In this document: positions 1-12,300 of the stretch, piece by piece
Position numbering within the stretch: the stretch's first letter is position 1
Layout of the letters: each line of letters starts with the position of its first letter
Assembly: GCA_002633025.1 (NCBI GenBank)
Contig: NMRB01000078.1
Coordinates: 436,118-500,117, forward strand
Direction of reading: 5' to 3'
DNA: 64,000 nucleotides
From: Notospermus geniculatus
Taxonomy: Eukaryota > Nemertea > Pilidiophora > Heteronemertea > Lineidae
Notes under the pieces: model-generated
Databases searched by the model: none
Seen by the model: only the letters and a program-made list of their open reading frames with translations
What the model was told of the DNA's origin: nothing
Program-made: the position numbers and the translations under genes

Positions 1-187
1 GTATGATGTGATAATTCTGTGTATGATGTGATAATGCTGTGTATGATGTGATAATGCTGTGTATGATGTGATAATGCTGTGTATGATGTGATAATGCTGT
101 GTATGATGTGATAATGCTGTGTATGATGTGATAATGCTGTGGAAGATGTGGTAGGCCTAATGCTGTGCGAGATGTGATAATGCTGTG
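1..187. repeat. 20-bp minisatellite
   Basis: Seven near-perfect direct copies of the 20-mer GTATGATGTGATAATGCTGT occupy 1-140, followed by degenerate copies to about 187. The array starts at the window edge, so its true length is unknown. It lies downstream of the last visible HERC exon, in an intron or the 3' part of that gene. Confidence 0.95.
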
Positions 188-343
188 TCAGCTGGCTGCA
201 GATTCTGGAAGAGTAATCTCTGACATTAATCAGCCAAGGTGAAATGGTTAGTGATGACAGGGATACAGAGCCTGACGATGCCGACACAACTTTATCCATA
301 TTTTGGAGACAACAACGCAGAAACGAAGCGTTGAACAACTTAC

Positions 344-3300
344 TTGTTGTCCCTGGTCACCTTCACGTCTGCACCATTCTCCACCAATGGCATCTTCTTC
401 ACATGGCCATAAATATCACAGTCAATCTGAAAGAGCCAAAACCGCAATCTCATCAAAGACGGGCATCAAAACGGGACGATTTCTCAAAATTCCACATGTG
501 ATATGGAGCCAGTACTTTGACGAATTCACCTATGGATTGTACATGTATAATCAAACTACCGGTATTCTCGTCAACTTACTTCAAAAGTAAAAGGAAATAT
601 ATCCTCAAAGTCCTCCTCATCGTATTCCATCATCTGTTCAATACCCCTGCCGAGCTGGGGTTCAAGCTCCTTAAGGTCCTCAAGGGTCACCGGTCTGCAA
701 AAAAGGGTCAAATAAATTATTTGTATTTATTTTCATAAGAATATTTACAAGAGAAGTAGGAAACGGCCGAGGCATTACTGGCCCTTATGAACAAACTTAA
801 ACATAGAATTAAGGTGGTGACAAAGTAACAATAAACATGAATAAGTAAAGTGACAGCTGATGTAGGTGGAGACAGACGTAGGACTGTAGGTGGAGACGAG
901 ATGAGATGTAGGTGGAGACAGACAACGAAGTTCAGAATCAGTGCTCCATGTAACAAGACTCATGAAGAGTCCTTGAACTATAAGAAAGATAGCTTACTTC
1001 TGTAAGAGTTTCTTGTAAAGGGCCAGAGGGAAGTTGAGGTCGATGATGGTCGAGTTGTAGATGGCCAGACCACACACCTGACCAATCAACGTGAACATGT
1101 AACGATCTTCGTCGGGAAGCTGGAAGGAAAAGAGAGCCACACTGAATACAGAGTCCAATATCTACATCATGAAGTGTGATCAGCTTCGAAAGAAACAGAA
1201 AGAAACATGTTGAAGACACAGACCGATATCCACCTCATGAAGTGCCCAACCCCCAAGGGGTAATCCCAATCCACCCTCTCCTTACCTGCTGTCTGAACCA
1301 CATGAGTCTGGACTCCTCATAATATTTGAACATCCCGTACTTGGGGTCGAGGATCTCCCGCATCAGCAGCATAAAGAATTCCTGAAAAGAGGAAATAATC
1401 CCTCTTATGACGCTGATACAACCATCACAAGGACACTGCATATGATATACGTAACTATAAGTTGTGTATACAATGAAGCTGAAGCAGTTATTCACCACTT
1501 AACAGGCGAGTCTAAGTTGAACAGTGTCCGGTCAAATTAAAGGCATTCCTCCACATGAGAGAGTCTTTCCTCATGCATGGTTCCTGCAGCTTTTTGGTGA
1601 GCAAAATTAAGGCCTTTTTAAGGCTTTTTAAGGCCAGTCCAGAATAAATTTAAGGCCAAGTTGTCAGGAGTTTTCATGTGGGTTGTGCAACTTGCGCTAA
1701 ATATTCACGCAGGAGAATGTTGTAAAGAACACACAATGGTTAACGCTGAGGGCGGGATCCCGACTTTGACGAACGGGTGGTTTTCAACTGATATGAATAA
1801 AAACATCGTTAGGAAGGGGAAACAGTTTAATGAAAATTCAAAACTGAAGCTACATCAAATTTAAGGCCTGAGTGAAAAAATTCTTTAAGGCCTTAATTCT
1901 CAAAAGCAAAAATTCCTGACTTTTAATGCTTTTTAAGGATCCGCGGGAGCCCTGTCATGTGAGTTGGCTCTCAGTGGGCAAGTCGCCATTGTTGGTTTCT
2001 TTATGAGTGCCGCTAAGATGACACTATTATAACAATGTTGGCTCTCAATTGGCCGTCCATCTTATGATTGATGTAAAGACAATGACACAAACGGCTGCTG
2101 TGTTTTGAAGTGAGTGGTGTGTTTTCACAGGCACAGAGATAACATGGCAGACGGCTCATGTTGCACAAGTAAGCAAATCATCTTGATTACGCCTCAGTCA
2201 TAGACGATGTTTATCCAGTGGAGCCGACTTTAAGTTAAATTTTTTCTCTCAGAATTGATTTCTCATTAACTGATATGTGATCCATTAAACAAGCTTAAAG
2301 AAGCAGTAAACAAACATTACACGCTACCGGTGTTTACGTTGGTATTGAATGACTCGGATACCATGACAAGCTGTCAAGAAGACGACGGAGATTTCAGAGA
2401 GCAACTCAAGTGGCTTGTCTCGAATTGCCAACACGATATCAGGATGGAGCTCACTGAGCCAGGTTACTTGTTTGTGGAGCCTTAGTCCTTTCTTGACTAG
2501 CGGCATGGCTGTGCGCTCTGGAGCAACTTTCTAAGGATTAAAGGTCACTGGAAAGTCCACGTCGGCCAGGGTAGGCCTACTCCCTTTTCAAACTAACTAT
2601 CATACATAAGATTTGTAACACAGACATGTCCAAAATTGACTGAAATTTTGTCTCTGTTGGGATTTAGGGGTTTTGGTGCCAAAGCAGAAGCGGTGTTTAT
2701 TACATAACAGTTAACACTGCTGATAATTTGTCACATTCAAACCTTTTTGACACCCCCTTCATCTACCGCCTCCTCGCCGCGGAAGATCACCTGGAAACAA
2801 GAACACAGATACGACGTGGTTACATGTAAAGAGAGGACGGGGGAGAGAGAGAATGAAAGAAAGAAGAGGGGAGGAAGGAATGAAGTGGATGAGTGGACTT
2901 GAATGTTCGAAAATGCTCAAAATTTTCATCAAGATTTCGTGTTTTTTTTTCAGAGTGGCAACCTACAAAACCAGTGCTCAGTCACAAAGTCTTGGTTTGT
3001 CTGGGTCATCAACAATCAGCAGCATATATAGAGTCAGCACCTGCCACGTGAAAGTTTAGGCTGTGAATCTGATAACATCAGCAACTGACATTTGCAGGTT
3101 CAGGGTTCGATTCCCAGAGAACTCTGACCGACTCCTCAGAGGGTTGATATTCTGATGTGAAACTCCCAAGAATATAGACCTATGATGTGAAACTCCCAAG
3201 AATATAGACCTACTGAAGTCCATTCACCACTTCTATCAGAGTAAAATACCACTCAAAATAGTACATGCCAAAAAACTGCAACTAGAAAGCACTAGAAGAG

Positions 3301-6300
3301 TCGACATCACAACATTGGCCTAGTTTTACCTTCCTGACCCCACCAGCATCCAGGGCCTCCTCATCGGCAAATACAACCTGGTTGTATCAAGATAACTTAT
3401 GATATCATACACGGGAATATAAAGGCACATCTCTTTCAACAAGGAACAAGTGTATGGAACCTCCCTGAGTGGACACCTCTGCCTTGAGGATTTATCTTGA
3501 GGACACCTCTCTATTAAGGACATTCAAAAGCTGTGTGTGTTTACTCAATCAATGAACATTACCAGAATAAACAAGTTTAAAGTCATAAAGCTGTATCAGT
3601 CAACTTGATGCCAATGAAGATACCCACCTTCAACGGTTTCTTGAGGTCCGCGTTGCCATATTTCGTCAGCTGTGTGATGGTATCAATGAGAAGATTGTTT
3701 CTATGTATGTGAAGCACCAGGCAGGGGTTGACCACGTCTACCATCGGGAGGAGTCCAGCAAACGTCAACGTGGCCAGGTTTCGTTGTGTGACTTCTTCAA
3801 CAGCAGTCTGGAAAACACAAGATGGCTTTTATGAGCTTCTTAACATCGTCAGCATAAAGCCTAGTTTATACTTCGACGCACGACCATCGCCGGCGACCGA
3901 CGCGCGTTCTTGCGTTCGACGCCGACCCCGTCGTATGATTTGGTCGGCGTCCGATCGCGAGGCTGTTATTACTCGAGTCGTTTCATAACGGGTCGCCGTC
4001 GCTAACGTATGCTGCACTATGAATCAATTCCGCGAAGTCGGCGTCCAGATTTGATCGGGCGTGGGACGCCGATGGTCTTGCGTCGAAGTATAAACTAGGC
4101 TTTAGAGTTTTTCTCATGTCAATTGACAGAACTGTTGGACCGGATCTCAAGGGCTTGACAGCTGCTACTGGAGGCATTCTGGCTGCTGACCACTTAAGGA
4201 CAGATGCAAATGTGATCATACAAGTGCTGCTGCATTCCCCGACCCTTTTCTGTCATGCCAAATGAGACAACAGAACACTGGCCTTGTAACGACAGAAATC
4301 TTGGATAGGGAATCTCGTGATACAAGAGATTCCAGAGAAATTGGGGAGCTATTTACTTGGCTATAAGCCAGCATACTCAAACAAAACGCAGACTCCAAGT
4401 TGACCTACTCCGCATGTCAAATGGCGATTGGTTCTCAGTCACATTGATCACCACCAGTAGCAACGATATCCACCCGATGCCATCCACACAATAATTGCCT
4501 TTATTTTTTCATTACCAAAAACGATTATGATAAAAAGAGTGTCAACTCGTGGCTGTATACACACATCCTGTTGACAAACACAACAATAATTAACACAAAA
4601 ACCTAAAGCATCAGAATCCGATCAATGACACAATTATTTCTTTCTCTGTTACCCCATCAATAAGGGGGTTGAGTGGTGGTAAGGGCACCAAGGACTGAAT
4701 GTTTGACCAACTCATCTGTTACCAGGAAACGGGTCGACTTGAGCTTACAATGCTTGGCCACTCCACAACTAGTCTCGCTTGGCCAGACGCTACGTGCTCA
4801 CCCCTTTGGTAAGTCACACTCCGTGTCTGGCTCTTTTAGAGATTAACAGTCATGAAGACCGCGTGGTGGCAGCACGGGCACGGCACTTCTCATTTCGTTT
4901 TAGTTTCGCGGAATTTCCACGGCAATTATGAGTGAGAAAGCGTGGTGATTGGCTGGAGCCGAGTGGAGTGCCATCTGGTGGTGTTGACGGCTTTTGAGCC
5001 CCAAAAGTTCCAGTGTGTGGAAGACCGGGACGTCGGATACACACTGGGGCCGAGTGTACTTCACAACAAGAACATATGTAGGAGGAAACTGGAGCAGCCA
5101 AGTTACTGGCTCTATTAAGTTAAATCACAAGAGGAAATGACAATAGGCAATTGAACCTGGCCTCCAAGGTGACTTGGTTTTGATATCTGCACCACACCAC
5201 TCTGACAATTCAAACTAATCCACAGAATCTACTTTCTCCTGTGAACCAACAAGAATTAAACGTTTGGTAAAAAAGTACGGCTAACAAAACAAATTCAGTT
5301 ATAATAAGGTGAGTTACTGTTGATTGAATTGGAAGTCAACAATGTTTATTGACTGGACCAACACACCAAGAAGACTGACCAGAGTGCTGGAAATGTGACA
5401 TTGGTAATCAATGGTTCCTCGCTATGCATGCTAATTGCATCTCTCTCTCACGAGATGAGGTTTAACAATAAAAAAAGTATCAAGTTGGTTCGGCAGAATT
5501 ATCCATTGGGATACCGGTATTTTCTTGTTCTGTGGACGCCGCCCGAGGCGAGAACTTGATTGTTCCGAGATTTACTTCATGACGAGGGCAGGAGCCAGCC
5601 GAGCAGGAATTTCTGGCGGTGAGAAATCAATAATTGTTGTGACCAACATATTTCCGTGATCCATATCAATATCACAGAAGCTGGAGGGAGAAAAGGTGAT
5701 CAGGAGAACAGCTTATCTGCCGCATTCGACAAAATAGACTCAGCGAAGTATTCAAGTCTGTGACGATAGTTTTTTAGATAACCGGTGAAGGATTTCAAAA
5801 CATTTGTTATCCAGGAAAAGTGTGTGAACATTTCCTTGTCTGTGGAATGTTGGGTCATCAGTTTTAAATGGTTATAAGAGGATTCATGATGGAAAAGTGG
5901 GTAACAGACAACTATGACAAGTGGAATTTTTAACAAATTCATTATTAACACTAACAGTTCCCAGGACCTGGATGACAGAATTGAGGTAAGACACTTTCTT
6001 CACTTCTGCGGAGAAGTCATCATAGTCATGCCACAATCATGCTCCAATCACCTCTAAAATAAAAGCCCTAAAACTTGGGTTGTTTATGCCTTAATCATGC
6101 TCCAATCAAATCTAAAGGCCTTGATCAAGAAACTTGGCTGTTTCATGCCTCATCATGCTCCAATCAATTCTACAGGCTTTGACACACTTGGGTTTTGTCA
6201 TGCCTCAGTCATGCTCCAATCATCCCCTAAGGCCTTAACACACTTAGGTGTGTCATGCCTGAATCGTGCTCCTTGGAGTGGGTGTTCTACGTCAGAATCA

Positions 6301-9300
6301 CAGGCTACCTGTTGCATATTTGTCCATCACATGAACAAATAATCAGCAGGTAGCCGGTGATTCTGCTGATAGGATGTTTTTTTCCTCTATGCTAACAAAA
6401 CGATGACAAATGATGAAAGTCTGGTTGGACACGAGAAGTTTTGTAACTGAGTTTGTTTTTCTTTCAGTCTGATGCTGATAACCACAGAACAGTCGTTGAC
6501 TTTTAATACCTCGGGAGCCATGAATGTTTCCAATGCGACAACCACGGAGACTGCTCCGTTAGAATTACATTGGTTGATTATTGGAATAATCACCGTCACA
6601 TCAATGCTGGTCACGAACTTAGGAGGAAACTTTCTCACAGTTCTAGCATTCTGTTTGGATAAAAAGCTGCGAATCGTCAGCAACATTTACATTATGAATC
6701 TGGCAGTAACAGATATTTTAATTGGCCTCGTGAGCGTGCCATTTTACGGGACATACACACTTCTGAATTTTTACTGGCCGTTTGGATACCCCACATGCAA
6801 ATTTTATGTCTTTGTTGACTTTGTCGCGTGTGTTGGGTCATCAGCGGCGGTTGTGTTGATCAGTTTTGACAGGTATCTCCTCGTGACTGAAGGCATCAAC
6901 TACACCATCAAACAGACGAAGAAAAAAGCCGGGATCAAAATTGCCATCACCTGGGCGGTGATTCTCCCAATTTATACAACGTTCACGTTATTTTACGACG
7001 TGATTGTTGGACATTCAATTGTCGAGGACGGCGACTGTGAGGAAGAGTTTGCCAATGATGGGATATTCAACATATTCCTCTCCATTTTTGAATTCCTAAC
7101 ACCTCTCTGCCTCATCTCCTGTCTCAACTTCAAAGTCTACTACAACATCAGCAAACGAACCAAGGCAAAAGTAGCACCCGTGGAGACCGAGATCTCAACG
7201 ATCAGCGGGACAAAAAGATCTTTAGATCCAAACGATGAGAAAGCTGGACACGCCAAGTTGTTAAGACGCGACCGACGAGCTGCACGGTCGTTAGCCACTC
7301 TTGTTGTCATCTACTTCATATGCTGGGCACCGTACACTGTGTTCACCACGCTGATAGCATTCTATGATGAATCATGGACGTATGCCGACTACATGATACC
7401 GTACGAGGCCACGAATTGGCTGCTGTGGATGAATTCCTCTCTGAATCCCATCTTGTATGCCCTGACAGTGCCTGCCTTCAGACAAGCCTACAAGAGGATA
7501 CTATGCAAATGTCTGCCTGGACAGATGTATAATGCACGACGTGACATGCAGGAGACTTCTTTCGTGTGAATCATTGGGAAAGGTAACATCTATGGATGAC
7601 CGTGACAACACATGGATGACTGGGACAACATATATCGCTCATCATGACAACATACATGTACCGTATATCGATCACCATGACAACACATATGGATGACCAT
7701 GACAACACACACAGATGAATCTCCGTGACAACACACACATGTATTTAAACTCACCCTCATTTGAATATAAGCATCAGCTTGCAGCAGTATTGTTTTGGCT
7801 TGAGCATCAAGTGCAAATGGATAGTTACAAAATATCAGCATGTTCTGAAAGAGGAAATTCATGGGTGGATGTGAAGTTGGCTACAGTCACTGATACATAC
7901 ATGACAAGAGAAAAGATACCGAAGTAGGCCTAGGCTTATCATTCTCTTCTCTTCACTATCTTTACATCTTGGAATCAACTTTATTTTGAACACCTCCATT
8001 AAGGAACTGGCCACTTACATTCCTGTTAACCTAAGTGACAGTAACTAGGACACAGTCCCAAATATGTCCTTTGTAAAGGGTGTCCCCACTACTAATGCCG
8101 TGTTTACCTGATTCTGATTGAAATGTTGGCTCTGTATCCATCGGACGTAGTCTTGTTGGATGTTGAGCCGATCTTTGAGCTCAGGGATGTAGAAATAATC
8201 ATATGGAACGATCTGGCATTTCTGGACGTTGACCTGAGGAGTCAAAGAGGCATCAGACAAGAGTAAGATGATGATGGTGACATGTATGCAAATGTAACTC
8301 ACACAGCCCCTGGTTGTCATGGCGAGTTGAAAGGGGTCAATATACCACAGTTTCCAACACAGTCAGACGACATTACAAGTTGACGGTTGATTTGTGTTTG
8401 ACACTCTCACTGTCTCTCAGAGATCGCCTATTCCATACATACCTCATTCAGTTTCTTCAAGATCTCCATGGCCGCGTAAAGACTTCGGATGTTCTGTAAC
8501 AAACAGAGGAAACGACATATTTATTATCTGTGAAAGATTATGAAAATGAACAGGATTCTTCATAATCAAAAAGAAATAGCCAAACTCGACTCCCTGCCGA
8601 TGAATCAGAAACCCAAGATATCTGAAGTAAGTTCACCACTTGAAACAATCCACGAACAACAGACGTCCAACTCACCGCTGATGGCGTGTTTGCCTCTAGA
8701 ATGTAATTGACCAGTTTCTTGTGGATCTGAAAAGATATATTCAGAAATTGTAAAGTGGATGTCCTGGTCATTGTTGTTACAATAAAGAAATGGGAGTTGT
8801 GAACATAACCCAGTCACCAAAGAAAATGACAAGAAGAGTATTATTACAAGCAGAATATGGAAAACTTCTGTTGTTACATGTTTTTCTTTCAAGTTTTAGC
8901 CCTCCTAACAACTGTTTAACGGTACTCACATCAATCAATCTCATGAAATGTTGTGGCTTCAGCTTTGCCCACCAATTGTCTGAAAATAGCATGAAAACCT
9001 GTTTAATTACAGTCCTGTTACTATTCATCCTCCCATAACAGAGCTTTGCTCCTCTTCGTGTGCGAGTGTATGAAGAGGAGCGAGGTAAAAACCCCTGCTG
9101 TGGGAGGATGGTTACTATCTTGTTGGAGTTTGAGATGGTGTGACATGAAGGAAGCACAGTTTGTGAATCAGAAACAGAGATCTGGGTAGAGTACGGTAAG
9201 TGCGTAGCTGTGCGAGACTAGGTGGAAAGTAGTTCAAGTAACTGAATATGGCAGCTCCCATGGTTTGTGAAATTGGAAATGCACTGCAAATTTCACCGGT

Positions 9301-12300
9301 GATTATGGACGATTAGTGATTAAGTCAACATTTTAATTGTCTTGTTGCTTCTAGCTATAGTAGAGCTTTCCTCAAATGCAGAAGGCGTGCAGTGTCCTCA
9401 CCTATTACTTTTCCTGCATTGACCGCAAGCGCTAGGACGGCTTCCCCAAACTTGCCAATGAGACTACTGTTGCCTATAGGGTTGTCGAACAATCGGCACT
9501 GTGGTATAGTGAGATAGAGCCGTAACGCCTCCACGTCAGGTGGGGATGGGGGTAACTTCTGAAGGAGGGTTTCTAGGCATGCATGCACCTGAAAATATCA
9601 CAATATCATCAAGGAGGATGGCGTTTCAATCATCACCACCAACAAATTGCAATTTAATCACGATCTGACCAACTACAGTTCATTCCAAATCCCAGTGGCG
9701 CGAGGTTTTCAGCCGATATCTCCGCAACGGCTGGGTCAAATTCAACATACCATACATCAATTAACTTGTCTTTCTTGCCGGTATCTTTCTGCTATCTTCA
9801 TTTTTCGCGTAAGGCCTGCATAACGGATCCCTTTCTCAAAACTCATTTCATTTCGCTATGCTGTTCAGTGCAGTTTACACGTGCACGATGCATTGCGTCA
9901 TTTAAAAATGGCCGCCATTTCGGCCGTAAACACGAACTGTGATTTGTGAAAGAACTTTTTTCTGTCACGTTTTTCGGGAAAATGACAGTGATGATGGCTG
10001 TACCGCCAAGAAAGACAAGTTGATTGACGTATGTTTCATCAAAATCGGCCCAGCCGTTGCGGAGCTATCGTTGATAAACCTCGCGCCAACCGGAACTGGA
10101 ATGGAGAGTAGGCCACATGGGGAAGGAGTACATACCTTCGTATTAATCACAGAATTGCCAGCACTAGATATACTTGAGAATGAACGGAGTGCACCGTCAA
10201 TATCGACCCCCGAATGTCGACCGCTACAGTTATAGTGCTGGTCGTCCCCGAGAAGGAATGAAGCATTCAGACATGATGGACTGGAGAAGACTTTCTGAAT
10301 CTGACTGAGTAAAAGTGCTGACGGTTCATTCGTATCCACAGCAGAAATGTCACTAATAAGTTTTTTTGATACAGTCAGGATCTGGAGCTCTGGGTTGATT
10401 TCTCGGAAATCTGTTGGTTCTATTCGTTCCTGGAAGTAAAGTTCATATCACTGCATGACAAATCCCACATATTGGATATTTGATGAAAGCTGCAAAATGG
10501 TGGCAGCTGGAGCCAATACAAATTGAAGGACCTCTGAATCAGTTCATCATAGACCATCTCCCAGGGGATCTCTGGTGACCTGTATCAGCTAGAAGTGTTG
10601 AGAATGGTAAAGAAACCTACCTCTGGATGAGACGCAATCACAAAACAATGATCGCCACCCGTGAAGATCTTATTTATCACATAGTTTGATTCTGAACTAC
10701 TTGACTTAGAGACTTCCATCGGTGGGTGTTCGCGATGCGGCACCCAATGACCGTGTACCGGGACAGGACTTGGGCTTATTCTAGATGTGTCGGCCCCGAG
10801 CTGACCTGATCCACCGATCCCAAATGAATACAGTCGCCCACTCTCTCCGACCAATGCTAGCGTATGACACCTTGAAAGAAACAAAACGTTTCAAAATAAC
10901 TGAGTATTGATTGAGTCGCCCCCTGCATGTCCCACCGGGGATCGAACCCGGAACCAGTGGTTGCAGGCGCTGATGTTTCCACTGAATCACTCTGACAGTC
11001 AGTGAATGACTACTGCAGGCAAAGAACTCACAAAAACTACTCTACATGTACCATGCATTTGGAACTAGAGAGAAACCTTATTGTATTCATGGAGAATGGT
11101 GTGTCATTGCCAGAGTGACACAACAAATCCATCCACCACTCACCTTCCACAACTGATCTGGGTGACTTTATTCCCCATCAACTCAAACACCTTTCTCGGT
11201 AACGTCTCATTATTTCTGGAATTATGACCTAATTGTCCGTACATGCCAGCACCAAAAGTGAACACACCACCGTCCTGGAGGAGAGAGAAGGTGATAGATT
11301 AGTGGGTGGTCTGTATGGGAGGAAAGCGGGTCGTAATTTCCAACTTTTAACATTGGTAGATGGTTCTTCATCACAGCATCAAAGCTGGCACAGTAATCCC
11401 TATGCATTATTCGTCTTTCCATCGTCGAGTCGATGTCATTCCCCATCACAACACTGAGATCATTCCTACCTGTGTCAATACTGCAGTATGGTCCTCGCCA
11501 CAGGTGATATACTTGACATTTTGTGACCTGAGACTTCGACACTGGACTGGATAGAGACACTCTGGAACATGAGATGTGTTTGGTACAGAAAGGGTTTATG
11601 GGGAGAAGGTTAGAATAGGAAACTGTGAGAAATAGAAGATTAGAGAAAGACTAGATATACTGAACATTAGTTTTGTTCTGCAGTTCGCTGGATTTGACAA
11701 CTCTACAACTTATAAAGTCACATTGAATGCACAAACAAAGAACAATTCACCAACTCTTGATCACAAATGAAGTGGGCACTCACCTTTGTCATGGCCAACT
11801 CCCAGCTGACCAAAACAATTTCTTCCCCAGCCAAACACAGCCCCAGACAGAGTCAAAACGAAACTGTGATTTCCTCCACAGACTATTTGTCGGACGGGTA
11901 ATCCCTGCAGACACTGAAGACGTTGTGGTTTGTAGCTGAGCTGGTCTTGTTGACCTAATCCAAGTTGGTTGAACTTGTTCTGACCCCAAACCCAGATCTC
12001 ACCAACTGAAAAAGAACATGACTACACACATTACCTACAAATATACCCACCTTGCAAGTCTATCATGACTGCTAGACAAATGCACTAGCCGAACAGCAGG
12101 TAAAAGAAGCATTACCTGGTACAATGACAGGTGACACAACTACAGGAAACTCTCGAAATGGACTCCCATTTCAATCAGGCCTTGTGTTCTGAGGCGAGTG
12201 AAAAACTGCTCGCTTGAGAACAATAGAGTTTTCTATCGTTCTTAGGTGAGCAGTTTTTCACTTGTCTCAAAACACAAGGCCTGCTTCAATACTATTTCAT

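Noticed and set aside
2324-2506. 60-codon minus-strand frame in a HERC intron
   Set aside because: No homology to HERC or any family I know, and splice borders are poor.
9965-10135. C-terminal extension of the HERC exon frame into 9965-10135
   Set aside because: A clear donor at 10135 ends the exon; the remaining frame lies in a foldback element.
10910-10995. Functional tRNA gene
   Set aside because: The B box is good, but acceptor and anticodon stems do not pair; read as a SINE fragment.
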